From the NCBI GenBank assembly GCA_020091685.1, contig CM034599.1, forward strand, positions 37,649,408 through 37,713,407: a stretch of 64,000 bases of DNA, read 5' to 3'. The position numbers and the translations under genes are program-made. Of the stretch, positions 1-11,735 are shown piece by piece. Source of the DNA: Lutjanus erythropterus. Lineage: Eukaryota; Chordata; Actinopteri; Lutjaniformes; Lutjanidae. How positions within the stretch are numbered: position 1 is the first letter of the stretch; each line of letters starts with the position of its first letter. The notes under the pieces are model-generated. The model was not told where the DNA came from. It saw only the letters and a program-made list of their open reading frames with translations, and searched no databases.

Positions 1-525
1 CAGAACGAAAGTGACCCCGCATTACGCCTCTGTAACTTTTATTCAGATGACGAGGTGGAATAAAAGCACCACAGTCCCGCTTTGAATGGGTTGTGTAATA
101 TGGACTTTTCACTACGGGCCCGTCACTTTGACATCTGTGATACAGAAATCCTTCAAGAGACAGGCCCACCTGAAGGACATCACACACATCCTGCTGAACT
201 CACAGCAGCAGCTTTTCATGCTTATTGGATTTTAGCACTTCTTTTTATATTCATATATGTTTTTTATTTATACATTTTTTTTAATATAAGTGCGTTCCCT
301 TTTCTTTCCAGTTTCTCTGTCTGCCCAAGACATACTTGTCCAATAATGCTCTGATTTCTGATTACATTTATTTTCTACTCTGTTTACCTAGGTCTCTATT
401 TTATATATTTAAAAAAATGCCACATTTTGGGAAACATTTGTTTTCATTCAGAGTGAGCAGTTCAGATTAGTTTCATTGTCCCGCCTGTGTCTTCAGTACA
501 GACATGCACTCGTGACGACATGATT

Positions 526-1170
526 TAGACTCGAGTCAGACTTGAGTGACATATTCGGTGAGTTTAGATTTGTAACTTGATTTGGACTTGAACACCAATG
601 ACTCATGACTTCATTTGGACTGGAGTCTTTTGACTTGAAAATACTTGATGCCTTTGCCCCCCAAAGGTTTAAAAAGTGTGAATACACAAAATCAATCATT
701 TCCCTTAATTTCCTGAATTGACTAAAGTAACATTCATTTTCAGCAAGTTGACACTTAATTGACCAGAGCCACTTTGTCTGAGCCAACCGGACAGCATCCA
801 ATCAAGTTCTAAGAACGGACCATCAAAAAAAGTCATAGCAAAGACAACTTTGATCGCGTACAAAAACTACGAGGTGATCAGCAAAAAGCAAATTGCAAAT
901 TGCAGTAAGTAAAATGTCAACAATTACAGACAGAGACGGAACAACTTCCAGGTCTGTTTGACATTTGAAGTTGTACAAAGAACAGTAAGTCAAGGCAAAT
1001 ATTAACATAGATAGCAAGCTAATGCTACCTTCAATCAATGAGGCTGGAAACTGTGTTTGATTATGAGTCCTGTAGTACTTGAATTAAAGTTTAGGACTTG
1101 GGCTTTGACTTGAGAATTGACTGTCTTCACTTGGGTGCAAATACTTGAGAATTACTTGTAACTTGCAAAA
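526..1170. repeat. ACTTG-rich dispersed repeat, copy 1
   Basis: Both ends (about 526-650 and 1060-1170) are dense in GACTTG/ACTTGA words (for example GACTCGAGTCAGACTTGAG), with an ordinary stretch between. A second stretch with the same word use lies at about 28650-28856. This style of sequence is common in fish genomes; I cannot name the family. Confidence 0.5.
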
Positions 1171-1503
1171 AAAACAGTCGGTCTCACCTCTGGCTGTTAT
1201 CGTAGCTTTGCGTAAAGACTGCAAGCAAGGGGAAACAGCTAGCTGAGGTGTGTGCAAAGTTCCTATTCTCATAGTCCTGTAAGCATGCTGCTAGCTAATT
1301 CACTGAAGCCACTGTGTAACAGGGATGATGGAGGACTGCCCTTTAGTGTTGGACGAAAAAAGCAGCAGGGAGTGAAAAGTGTGGAGCCCCTGCTTGATTA
1401 TTCCACAAAGATTTACTCCAGCACCTCTGCGAGCCCCTCTACAGTGTGCAGCGCTGCTCCTGGCTCTTATTTAGCCAGCCAAGTCACAGCTCTCTTCATT
1501 CTG

Positions 1504-1504
<1 letters not shown>

Positions 1505-1543
<39 letters not shown>
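1505..1543. repeat. (TG)n microsatellite
   Basis: An uninterrupted TG dinucleotide run of about 19 units in the FXN intron. Confidence 0.97.
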
Positions 1544-1544
<1 letters not shown>

Positions 1545-2574
1545 GTTTATGGCCCCATATGTCACTGCAGCCAGTTGAAAAAAGGGGGTCAGCTGCCAAG
1601 ATTGGAACACTGGCCAATCAGTCAGAGCCAGCAGAGACAGCCGCTGTCCAACCAAAACGATTAAAGCACGCACACACACAGACACACAGACACACACACA
1701 CACAGAGGGCTGCTTTATTAATCACCCTCTCATGGACCACTGACAGGGTGGAAGAAGATGTTACAGAAGAGAAGAGGGGGGGAGAGCGATGAAAACGGAA
1801 ACAGAGACACAAAACGGTGTGAAGACATTCACACAGATGTGTGGAGTGGACGTCCCATAGGAAATCCAACAGTTCCAGGACACACACACTGCAGACAGAC
1901 AGGACGAGGAGTGCAGTGTGAGGATATTAGGGGGAAACAGGAACCAAAGTGCACTTTGTCACCCACGCATGCACTCTACATCTGACTAAAATATTAACAA
2001 TACATATTCTTGTGTGTTCCACAGTCTCTCTCTGATCATGTTTATCAGGCGGCCAATCAGAGAGACAGCTTCCGCCATCAATAGCAGCTGTTAATAAACC
2101 TGTCTGTGACACTGTTGAGCATCAATAAAGGCAGGCTGACACACACAAACACACACATGGAGCCCATCACAGTTCACCCCCTGGTGATGTGTCAATCTGA
2201 ACAGGAGATGACACAGTCAGCTCTAAAATAGCATCAGCTTGTAGGAACACATCACAACGCTCGTCTGTCCATTTGTGGAACCTCTAAAAGGGTTCATTTC
2301 CAGGAAGAACATCTTCTTTGTCTTGTGAATTCATGTAAAATTAGTCTGCAACACCTATAGCGTGCTGAATGACACATTTTTGGAAGCCAACCCTGAAGTG
2401 AACATTGCTCTGGCCTGCACAAAAAGCCAATGGGATTTTTCCATTGGATTGGATTTTGGATCAGTGCAGATAATAAGCTGAAAAACAAAAACCAAAAGGG
2501 GACAAGCCAAAGAACTCTTTATGGTTCTAGTTAGTGCCTTTATTTCTGTCAAAACTCAGGTAGAACTCAGTTCT

Positions 2575-2790
2575 AACTCACTGATTGAGGCAGCAGTAGA
2601 CCAGTAACTCCTGTGTAGTGTAAAATGACTGTTCTTGTCAAAGGGATCTGGTGGCTTAGGAGAGTGTGAAATTTGGGTTATATAAAGGTGATTTCCTTGT
2701 GGTTTGCTGACCACCATCTATTCCCGGTACTACAATGACTATGGATAAGTGCCCCATACAACCCCGCTTCAAAAAACCAAAACAATTTAT
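2575..2790. repeat. Dispersed repeat family C, copy 1
   Basis: Contains TTGAGGCAGCAGTAGACCAG at the left and the antisense of ACTATGGATAAGTG-type sequence at the right. Related stretches occur at about 9401-9620, 24560-24760, 24880-25205 with 25649-25715, 50560-50775, 62560-62670 and 63350-63480. Likely a non-autonomous transposon; no protein is encoded. Confidence 0.6.
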
Positions 2791-4715
2791 TTAATAATTG
2801 AAATGTTAAAGTAGATATGTTTCCAATACATTTGTTTAGATCATATGGTTATGGTCTGATTGGTTATGTAGAGTCCTCATGCACTCTGTTGTACAGATGT
2901 ATCCACTTTATTTGTGTGAAATTAAGTTAAATGTTTTCAGAATTGATAGAAACTAAAACTACTAAATTAAGCTCTGCTCTGGAAAGGACCCTGAAGCTGC
3001 TCTGACCTCTAAATGGCATCCTGCTTCCTTCTCCTCTCTATCTGTATCCTGCTTTCTGACTGTTTCTGTGTAACTCCAGGATTTACAGTTTTTAAGCTTC
3101 CTGCTGCCAGATAAAACTCGAGCTGTCTGCCAACAAGAACAACAGGCTCTAAGTGTGTCGATTCTACTGGGCAAGAAATCAATAAGGCAACGGAGCTCTG
3201 CAGCCGAACAACAGGCCACGTCTGAAACAGAATCATGGAGCATGGAGGGGTAATGAGCTGTGCACAGCCCCCACCTACAGTCTCTGCTGTAGTCTCTCCA
3301 TGAAATAATAACAGCGGGGGCAAGAGAGGGCATTCCTCCACCACACCTTCCTCTGACTTCTAAAAGAGTTTTGCACTGCAACACTTGTCTGTGGGCTGAT
3401 TTTGACCGTTTCTATTCATCTTTTGATACTACTATCACAGGATTTTGATAAAGTTAGCTTGTCCAGCCACTGGCAAATGGTCAACAATATATATGTGCTT
3501 TTTGAGTGACATATATGAATGAGATGTTTATGTAAGGAAAACAAGCCCTGCAGCTGGAGGAGGAGGTTTGCTTCTACAAAGTGCATCAGCACAGGACAGA
3601 GTTAGACACTTAGAAAGATTTGACAGTTCATTCTTTTTTTTCCATTCAGTGCCACACTAAACTCCTATAACAGCCTACAAGAGTCTCATGTTTTTGCCTA
3701 CCTCGTCATCTGTGATGTGAAAACATCAGTGTAAAAGTGTGCATCCTCTAGGGTGACACCTTGTGGTCAGTTGGCCGATTTGCTCAATTCTCATTGGTTG
3801 GACATTCACCGGTGTCACTTCAATAAGGAGAGAAGTGCTTCTTAATCCATTATTGTCGAGGGTGGGACATATGCAGACGTGATGTATTTTATATCTGAGT
3901 GAGAGGCTATTTACTTAACATTTACTCAGCCTCAGTGGACAGAAGAGCTGACTGGGTTAAAAAGTTGATTTTTGATTACAATGTGTGTGTTTTTTACTGT
4001 GCCTGACTGCTTTCTTCACAAGCACTGTGGATTTTTTAGTAAGTGTGCCACCTAATGCACACTGTTTGGCAAAGGGAAAAAAACACTGTTTGACTTTAAG
4101 AATCTCAGTCAGCTGAGGAGTCTCCAACTGATGATGCTACTTATCAACTTTCAGGGGGACTGCTTTATGTATAAGTAATTAGTTGCAAGGTAAAGTAACT
4201 TTTGTATTACCTTTAATTTTTTGCTTTTATTCTTTTAATGCACACATATCTATATTATTTTAGCATTGCTTTAGTGTGGAGAAAAAGCAACTATCATTTT
4301 TTTTTATCATCATACATATCATAGGTATGATAGTATGATAGTTCATACTCCTTACCACCAGAGGGCAGCAATGACTAGTGTTCCTACCTGTAGGATACAC
4401 TCCTATCCTCTCAGTTAGAGGGGAGGATTTGATGGATGCAAATGTTAACTGAGCTTTGCTACTTAAGTTCATTTCACTGATTACCACAGATACAATTCAT
4501 TGTATAATCAACAAGTTGATAAATACTGTGAGCTAATTAATTTTGGTAGCCAATTTATAGTTTTTGTTTATTAATCGCTATATTTATTTACAGTTTACAG
4601 ATTCTCCTATCTGATGATTCCCTATTTCCATATCATTTCCTTCTTTATGCCTATATTTCCCATTAAGAAGGTGTATAAAAATAAGAACCACGACGGGAAG
4701 CCTGTGGAGACTTAC

Positions 4716-4836
4716 AGAGAAGACGACATCATAGTCTGGTCCAGTGAATGGTTCATCCGTCAGGTCTTCAAAATAATCAGCCAGACCGTCCAACGTCTCA
4801 TCTGCCAGCTTCTCATACTCTGCTTCTGACACTTCC
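4716..4836 (-). CDS. FXN: FXN coding exon 4 (acidic helix)
   Basis: A 121 bp exon with acceptor AAAAG and donor GTAAGT. It encodes [20 protein letters not shown] followed by the acidic [11 protein letters not shown] stretch, the most diagnostic part of frataxin. The acidic ridge is the surface implicated in iron and ISCU binding in the family. Confidence 0.95.
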
Positions 4837-7732
4837 CTTTTACACAGTGACATAAAATAACATTTTAGTTGAATCACTCAACAGCACCTGGTGACATTCA
4901 GAAAATAAAAGGACTGTGGTTCACCTTTTCTGTACAGAGATGGGCTTGTCCTGTCTTGATGCTGTCAGATGGATGTTTTTGCTCCACTTATCACCGTCAA
5001 CTCTGCTCTCAAAGCACTGACAAAGAAACACAGAGGTGAGACAACCAATAATGAGGACTCATCAGTGATCATCATAATTGTATTATTGGTTGTCTAAATC
5101 CACTTTTGATTCCTTTATTTTTACAGCTTCTCAGCATCTTCTTCCACTCAAAAGCAGCTCATGCAATGAACAGAATTGGCATGTGACAGTTCCAGTTTTC
5201 CTTAACTTACACAACACTATAAGTGGTTTCCAGATTCAAATACTTTGGTGTCACCTTAGACTCAACTCTGTTCTTTAAAGAAAAAAGCAAATTATTGCAA
5301 AAACAAAATTCCAGCTAAACAACTTCAGATTTATTCACAAACATCTGATGCCTAAAGCTGCCAAGACTTATTTCAATGAGATGATTTTCTTGCATATAAT
5401 ATACTTAAAACCACTTTCTTTATACTGATACAGTATTAAAGCTTGTACAATCCAGGTCTGAACAATAAGAACTGCCCAGGGTGAGTAAAATACCATGTCG
5501 CTCAAATAAATCTGCCAACTTACTTGCCCAGCAAGGAAAAAAGAAACAAGAATTAAATTAGTAATTAATTAATTAAATTATTATAATCAATTAATCATTT
5601 AAGTAATTTTTCATGTAAAATGGGAGAAACTGAATGTCTTTGGGTTTTAGACTGATAAAACAAGACATTTAAAGACATCACCTTGGACTTTGAGAAACTG
5701 GGACGGACATTTTTCACTATTTTCTGACATTTTATATATATGTTGCAGCCATAGATTAAACATGACGATTAACATTCATCTTTGTTAAAGTAAAAAGGTC
5801 AAGTAAAAACTGACCTGGGGCAATTAGATTTCTAACCCACTTGCTCCTACCAGGCAAGTAAAAGCTTTAATGCAGAACCCTGCAATCTGTGTATAAACAA
5901 GTTGTCAAGGTGCTGGATAATAAATCGCAAACCTACCATCACTGTAATATACTCATAGATATCGCCTCCTTTGCTGGAAAAATGTTATCAAATTTCACAA
6001 TGCTTATTTAATATTCAAAACTGTCGATGATAACCACTACCTCCATATACCACATTCATCTGTTCGTGAAAGATTAACAAGATCTAGAGGGGACACAGCT
6101 CTCTCAAGGAGGACAAACATACTTCAGACAGCTTGTACAGTCAGAGCTTCTCAGTTTTGGAGTGACAAAACAGTTAAATATACAACACAACAACTCTTAT
6201 GGTTCCTTTGTACATAACCTAAAAAAAAAAAAAGACTTGCCATCATACGTTGTCACTTCTTGCCTGCTCTGTCTGCTCTTGTTTGCTTGACTTTCAGTCT
6301 GCGTCTGTATCCCTTCTGGTTTTACATACGCCTTCTGTATTGTAATGTGATTTTATGTTGTTTTAACTGCTTGGGTCTGCTTGTGCTATGTCCTCTGACA
6401 TGTGATTCTGTGACTGTGTTGTCATGTTTTAACTGCTTGCACTGACTGCCTCTCTGTGCTACATGTCCCATAATGTGGTTTTATGTTATCATGTTATAAC
6501 TGCTAAAGTTAAAACTGTTTTGTTACAATTGTCTTGTTATATGTCCCCATGATGCTGTCTTACTCCTCCAAGCTTTTCATTCTGTTTAGCTGTTCATGTT
6601 TCCATGTTTCAACTCATGTTGCATTCTACTTGTTGTTTCAATGGCTAATTTAAAGGGACAATTCACTCCAAAACCCAAATCCCATATTTTTCCTATTACC
6701 AGTAGTGCTATTTATCAATCTAGATAGCTTTGGTGTGAGTTACAGAGTTTTGGAGATATCAGCCACAGAGATGTATGTCTTCTCTCCATTATAATGGAAC
6801 TAGATGGCACTAAACTTGTGCTGCTGTGGGTCATGAGACACTGCTGTTGAGTTCTTCAAATGTATTTTCTGGTGCTTTGTTGCACCACAAGCTGAGTGCC
6901 ACAGACCTATTCTGTTAAGTATAGGTACTACTACCTATAGTATAGGTACAGGTATAGTGTCAAGTCTCTCCACAGCTCAGCAGCTCTCACCAAAACAATC
7001 TAGATGGATGGATAGAACTACAGGTAAGAGGAAAATGTCTTTTTGATTATGGGTGAACTGCCTCTTTCAGTGGTCTGCTTGTGACATGTCCTCTGCATGA
7101 TGCTGCCTTTCTCCTCTGGCTTTCTGTCCTGTTTAGCTGTTCATAATTTGCCCTCTCCACTTCTAACCTTTTCACAACAAGTTGTGTGTTTTAATTGCTG
7201 TTTTTCAGGTCAGGGGACAGAAGTTGAGAAGTAGCCCTATGGCTGACACTTGAACATTCACATGATGTTTATCAACGTGCATTATCATTGAGAATAAAGG
7301 GAATGAATGAAAAAATACACTTTGTCTGACGCTACACATGACGGGAGTTTAGGAGAGTCCCCCAGTATACTGTAAACGGGAAAAACGTATCCTACAGTTG
7401 AATTCATTTGTCGGAAAGACAGAAATCCTTTAACAGTCAAATTTTTGAATAGAGTTTGGTGGCAGCAGAACTTACTGTGTTTGGAAGTTGACAGATGGGA
7501 TACTGCGTGTGTTTATTAAACGAACGAGCCCCCGTCAGGTGAGACAAGCTCCTCACCTGGAATATTAAATAACAATATGCAGTGTTAGTAATGTGCTGCT
7601 ACATGATGTAACTAGTGAGTGGCGTTGCGTGTCACTGTTAGCTAACATTAGCTACATAACACGAAGTTAGCAGTGTGTGTCATCAGCTCGTACCTGGTTA
7701 GAGACGTGTCTTAGTCTCTGTGCTGTCGCCAT
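4716..7732 (-). CDS. FXN: Frataxin, 5' part of gene (4 coding exons; 3' exons beyond the left edge)
   Basis: Frataxin is the mitochondrial matrix protein that promotes iron-sulfur cluster assembly on the NFS1-ISCU complex. Four exons on the minus strand join in phase: 7694-7732, 7476-7556, 4925-5016 and 4716-4836 (333 bp, 111 codons). The last exon encodes the family's acidic helix 1 ([20 protein letters not shown]), which lines up with human [20 protein letters not shown], followed by the first strand (DYDVVFS). The first 40 residues have several Arg/Lys/His and no Asp or Glu, as expected for a mitochondrial presequence. Exon 4 is 121 bp, the same as human exon 3, and the intron phases (0, then 2) match human. 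The remaining beta-sheet exons (TVKLGG, WLSSP region) were looked for on the minus strand of 1-4715 and not found, so they should lie to the left. Identity is seen from the sequence; function is from the family. Confidence 0.93.
4925..5016 (-). CDS. FXN: FXN coding exon 3
   Basis: A 92 bp exon between acceptor TTTGTCAG and donor GTGAAC, start phase 0, end phase 2, reading [20 protein letters not shown] and on to VQK. It corresponds to the variable linker encoded by human exon 2 (98 bp, same phases). Confidence 0.85.
5560..5800. repeat. Teleost dispersed repeat F, copy inside the LINE
   Basis: Carries AATGTCTTTGGGTTTTAGAC and AAAACAAGACATTTAAAGAC, closely matching 33442-33780 (ATATCTCTGGGTTGGGGACA, AAAACAAGACATTTGAGGAC). 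A start-only fragment is at about 62513-62560. It is a common non-coding repeat type in fish. Confidence 0.6.
6653..7067. mobile_element. MITE A, copy 1 (inverted terminal repeats, TTAA flank)
   Basis: The left end AAAGGGACAATTCACTCC is mirrored by the right end, whose reverse complement is AAAGAGGCAGTTCACCC. TTAA overlaps the left end (6650-6653). The middle has AGATAGCTTTGGTGTGAGTT and no coding capacity. A second, partial copy is at 37177-37400. Inserted in the 3' UTR of the LINE. Confidence 0.7.
7476..7556 (-). CDS. FXN: FXN coding exon 2 (rest of presequence)
   Basis: An 81 bp exon between acceptor TTCCAG and donor GTAAGT, phase 0 at both ends, encoding 27 residues beginning [16 protein letters not shown]. 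It carries the likely processing region of the targeting peptide. In human this part is inside one 165 bp coding exon, so this gene appears to have one more intron. Confidence 0.75.
7694..7732 (-). CDS. FXN: FXN coding exon 1
   Basis: The ATG at 7732 reads [13 protein letters not shown] and runs straight into donor CAG|GTACGAG. The exon is 39 bp and ends in phase 0. Its basic, acid-free composition fits the start of a mitochondrial targeting peptide. The start was chosen because it is the only ATG that gives an in-phase join to the next exon. Confidence 0.75.
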
Positions 7733-7867
7733 GTTGAGCTGTGTGTTCACGACGTGACATAACTGTGAATAAACACACGGTGCTTTAGTAAAAGAAAGCA
7801 TGGTCTCCTGTTTACATTCATGTAAAGTTCCCCGGTGTCCTGTGCGTCTTCTTCTTCTCCTTTCACT
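7733..7867 (-). promoter_or_regulatory. Presumed FXN promoter / 5' UTR
   Basis: The 135 bp between the FXN start codon and the GAA-rich LINE tail. It includes GTCACGTCGTGAAC on the minus strand, a CACGTC/GACGTG core that could bind bZIP or bHLH factors. No TATA box is evident. The position, not a recognised motif set, is the main reason for the call. Confidence 0.35.
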
Positions 7868-7894
7868 TTCTTCTTCTTCTTCTTCTTCTTCTTC
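7868..7894 (-). repeat. (GAA)9 / (TTC)9 triplet repeat upstream of FXN
   Basis: Nine uninterrupted TTC units on the plus strand, GAA in the direction of FXN transcription, starting 136 bp upstream of the FXN ATG. Shorter TTC runs flank it at about 7847-7857 and 7961-7976. It forms the 3' tail of the adjacent LINE. Confidence 0.95.
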
Positions 7895-9400
7895 GCGTGT
7901 TTAGGCGGAAGGCAATACCTACTTTTAGGTGCATACTGCCACCTGCCGTACCGGAGTGTTCTTCTTCTTCTTCTTTCTGTTTTATGGCGGGTGGCAACCA
8001 ACTTTTAGGTGCATTCTCTCTCTGGAATATTTTTGGCAGTGAAGAATTCCTGTTTCTGACAATATTCACACAGTCCTGAAGGGTGTTTGCTTATTAAATA
8101 AAGTGTTTTATTGAGTTTTGTATGTCCAACCCTCAACCTTGTTATAACATTCTCCTCTCTAGTGCTTCTTTTCACTGTCCTTGATGTACCCACTTCTTGT
8201 TGTATTGAATAAAGATGCCTTCCTGTTTCCCGGGTATGCTGCCATTCTTTAATGATATTTCTTTTGACTATTGCTTTTGCCTCTGATTCACTGAGTTTGA
8301 TGTCCATAATCTCTTCATTTACTAGAGCCTTTTTTGCTAATGTGTCAACAAATTCATTTCCTTTTATCCCCCTATGATATTCATATTTTCGACTCTGAAC
8401 AAGGTTTCATATATTTCGCCAGTGCGAAACATGAATCTGAACAAAGAATGACTTTATTAATTTGTAATTCCTCTATCTGCTGTACTGCTGCTGCAATTGC
8501 CAGCATTTCAACTGTATATACCGAGAGATGATCTGATGTTCTTCTTTTCACACTTCTGTTTGGCTGTTTCTCTCTCCCAACATGACAGAAGTACCTAAGT
8601 TACTGGGTGTTGATCCTCAGAGTGCCCTTGAAGGTTTGCCCAGTAACTCATCATTAGCTGTTTACGTCTAAGATATAGTGGCATTTCACCAACCTCGACC
8701 TGTAGAGCTGTTTTAAAAGCACCACGACAGAGTCTCAAGGCTTGCGCCTGTATTACCTCTAACTTCTTTAGTAAAGTTTTTGCTGCAAAACCATAAACAA
8801 TACAGCCATAATCTAATACTGACCTTATTAGTGCAACATATATATTTATCATTGAGGGCCTGCTCACTCCTCAGTCTGACCCTGTTAGACATCTCATCAC
8901 ATTTAGTACCTTTTTGCACTTAGAACTTATCTTACTAATATATTAATTCCATGGTAACATATCATCAAACCATACTCCCAAGAATTTGAAGACTTTCACT
9001 TGCTCAATCCTCTGCCCATACATCTCTATCTGTGCGTCAACATTTCTTTTCCTAGTGAACATTAATGTTTTTAACGGCTTCTTGTATTTTCCTCATAATA
9101 TGACTAATATTTTTTCCCCTTTTCCATAAGGCTCCATCATCAGCAAACAGAGACCTTCCAATATCATCTTTAACTTGAGAAAAAACATCATTTATCATTA
9201 TAGAGAAGAGTATTGGACTAATGACACTGCCCTGTGGAGTACCATTATCTACTGCATATCTTCCTGATAATGTTGTTCCAATTCTGACTTGTATAAATCT
9301 ATCAAATAGAAAATCTTTAATCCAATTAAATATTCTTCCTGATATTCCTATCATATTTAACTTGATCATTAATCCCTCTTTCCAAACCATATCATATGCC
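7868..9400 (-). mobile_element. 5'-truncated LINE with reverse transcriptase and RNase H (I/Nimb-like)
   Basis: The minus strand carries reverse-transcriptase motifs AYDMVWKEGLMIKLNMIG, NGTPQGSVISPILFSIMIND and the catalytic SLFADDGALW (about 9400-9080). Further down come an RNase H-like region (AIAAAVQQIEELQIN, about 8460-8510) and a C-terminal tail (LSESEAKAIVKRNIIKEWQH, ITRLRVGHTKLNKTLY, about 8300-8110). Several stops break the frame. The 3' end is a repeated unit (AATGCACCTAAAAGTTGGTT, then a second ATGCACCTAAAAGTAGG) ending in GAA repeats. The 5' end is cut at about 9400 against another repeat. Confidence 0.82.
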
Positions 9401-9620
9401 TGGAAAAGGCTGGCTGACAGAGCGGTACAGCAGTGAAAATATTCTAAATATTGTATAAAGTTAAATAGTTTTTTTGTTAGGAGGAACACTTTTAAGTGGC
9501 TTAAATATGTTTTGCTGCTTACCCTGTATACAGCAGTACACTGTTTAGTTCTACTACACCAGTACTCCTACTGCTTCTCCAAACTCGAGGCGTGTCAAAT
9601 AACATGAACCACCCCTTTAA
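9401..9620. repeat. Dispersed repeat family C, copy 2
   Basis: Reads ACAGCAGTGAAAATATTCTA and later CAGTACTCCTACTGCTTCTC. The same words recur at 25040-25165 and in the other copies. It abuts the truncated 5' end of the LINE. Confidence 0.6.
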
Positions 9621-11735
9621 CAGTTATGAAGGTAGTGTGTGGCATACTTTTGGCCATCAGCCATGACCAGAAAGGTGGGTCCCTGCAAATATGAAATATG
9701 AAAATTTGTGTTTGTCTGTCATCAGTCATCTATCAGTGAATATTCTTCTATTCTGATTCAAAATTCTTTCCCAAAACTACCTAACTACCTAGTGCATTTT
9801 ACAATAAATATAAATATATATAATTAAATCTTTAAAATTGTCATGCAACAGCTTATAAAAACTACATATCTTTTTTTTATAATGGTTAATGCAAAATTAT
9901 TATATAAATAAGTTCAAAAGCAGTGTGTACTGAAAACCTGTAGACTACAGTAGCAATTTCAACACAATGAGCTAAACAGTAGTCAACATGGATAATGACA
10001 TATTTATGTTGTGGATCATGCTTTAACTGAGTGAGCCACTGAAGTCCACTATTCCTTTGCAGAATCCACAAAATCTGTTTAGATCTTGAGTTCTAAAGGT
10101 GTCATCAAGTCACTCTTGAGTCTGCAGCCTTGGTGACAGTTTATGGTTCAGCTGGTGAGTCTTTTGGGATAGCTGAGATGTTGTGCATCGATCAGACTGA
10201 ACATTACCAAGACAGCATCAACAATGTGGGGAGGTGGGGAGATTTTCACAGGGTGGTAATGAACCAGAGTGAGACTCATAGCAGCTAACAGTTGGATGGA
10301 GTCTCACTGACGCATCCCAAAGACCTGGCTCACCCAATTCATCCTAAAAGAATGAAAGAAGGATCATTCACTAATCACATCCACTGAAAAACAATGGAAA
10401 CTAAGGCTGTGGTGAGCATAGAACTTTGATTACAGTTGATTGTCATAAAAATTGAAAATTAGTTGGAAATTAGCCTGCTAAGTGGTTGCCTAACATTGGC
10501 ACATTTACAGAAATGCTGATTAGGTTATCCTTAGAAATAAACGAAAATATGAGTGTAATAATAAAGAATGGGCCTGATTTTTCTTACCACATGCTATAAA
10601 GACTTCCTCACACAGAAACACAGGAGGGGCAGGGAGAACAGCGGTACAACTTGTGTTGATATCATTAAGTTCCTAAGAAGAATCAGTGTAAATTCCATGA
10701 CAAGATTATTCATGAAACCCACTGACAAACTGTTCCAACCAACCAGCCACTACAACATCTGAAATAAATCCACAAGTGATGTGCTGACTTATCTGGTGCA
10801 ATCAGAGACAGAACATGTACATGCAAAAACACAGATTATGGAATGGAGCAATTGTGGAATTAAAGCTCACTTGAACCATCACAATAAAAAATTACACAAA
10901 GGTTTAACTTGTGAAATGTATGATCACCTGTTCATCACGCAGCGTTCCTCAGATCACTGGGTTTTCCCATCCTTGCTAGTTCTCGTTTCTAACCACCAGA
11001 TGCCAAACGTGACTTTCTGACAGAATCATCTGTCAGATTTCTCTGATTGTTTGGTATTAAAGTTTTGACCATATATTTGCATTCACGCTCACAGCTCTGT
11101 CCGTCCACCTGCTTCCAGCGTCAGCGAAAGCATCCAGCATGCCTCTTACAAGGCCCGTACCGGAGTATAAAGAGCAAGATTTTATTTGCATTAATCTGAA
11201 ACAACCACCATTGTTATAGTTAAAAAAAAAAAAACTAAAACTAGTTGTGGGGAAAAAATTAGTTAACTAGAACAAAAAACTGAAATAACATTGTGTACTG
11301 ACAAAGTTAACTAAAATAAAACCAAAATATACAGGACATGTCTTTTGTTTAGTCCTTGTCAATTTGGTCAAATTTGTCAGCAAAACAAGCATGAGGAGAT
11401 GTTGGTGCATATTTCCCCTGACAAATCTCCCCATATTATAATTTTAAAATAAGTTCAACTAAATTAAAACTAAACATTTTTAAACAACATAAACTAAACT
11501 GAAATGAGGAAACCAGTCTGAAAACTAACTGAACTAACTAGTCTGAAACTAAATGGAACTGGAAAAAAAAAAATACAAACAAGACAACAAACAAAAATTA
11601 AACACAAATAATAAAAATGATAATAACTCTTGTAAAAGCCTAATTAAATACAATGAAGAAAAAATGACACACCATTTAAAAATCCTCTGTTGATTAAGAA
11701 ATGTATAGGCCTAACCCCTCTCTGACTTTCATTCA
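9621..11735. other. Spacer with no recognised feature
   Basis: AT-rich sequence without a convincing exon, RNA gene or repeat that I can name. Short A-runs are present at 11223-11236 and about 11563-11572. Open frames here (for example 10568-10762 and 10781-11020 plus) are short and lack family motifs. Confidence 0.5.

Larger units (their letters stand above)
1..4715 (-). other. FXN intron (incomplete, at least 4.7 kb) with repeats
   Basis: No exon was recognised here. It contains an ACTTG-rich dispersed repeat (about 526-1170), a (TG)n tract at 1505-1543, a CACACAG-rich tract at about 1668-1705 and a copy of a dispersed repeat at about 2575-2790. The stretch 2962-3384 has a long minus-strand open frame but no recognisable domain. 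The rest shows nothing I can identify. Confidence 0.6.
5225..7306 (+). mobile_element. Decayed LINE (L2/Rex-like), C-terminal ORF2 piece plus 3' UTR
   Basis: The plus strand reads [16 protein letters not shown] at about 5235, then [18 protein letters not shown], and at about 5925 [17 protein letters not shown] followed by [20 protein letters not shown]. These match the region after the reverse-transcriptase palm in fish L2/Rex-type LINEs ([20 protein letters not shown]). Frames are broken by stops. The AATAAAGGGAATGAATGA at about 7291 looks like the 3' end. It lies antisense inside an FXN intron. Confidence 0.7.
5017..7475 (-). other. FXN intron 2, largely filled by a LINE and a MITE
   Basis: Most of this 2.46 kb intron is a decayed LINE in the opposite orientation (about 5225-7306) that is itself interrupted by a teleost dispersed repeat (about 5560-5800) and a MITE (6653-7067). 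About 170 bp of unclassified sequence remains before exon 2. Confidence 0.6.

Noticed and set aside
1467..1792. Open frames rich in Cys-Val or His-Thr
   Set aside because: They are translations of TG/CA microsatellites, as are similar frames at 21997-22268 and 48739-49057.
2962..3384. 140-codon open frame on the minus strand
   Set aside because: No recognisable domain, no splice or promoter context, and an overlapping frame on the same strand is also open. It lies in an FXN intron.
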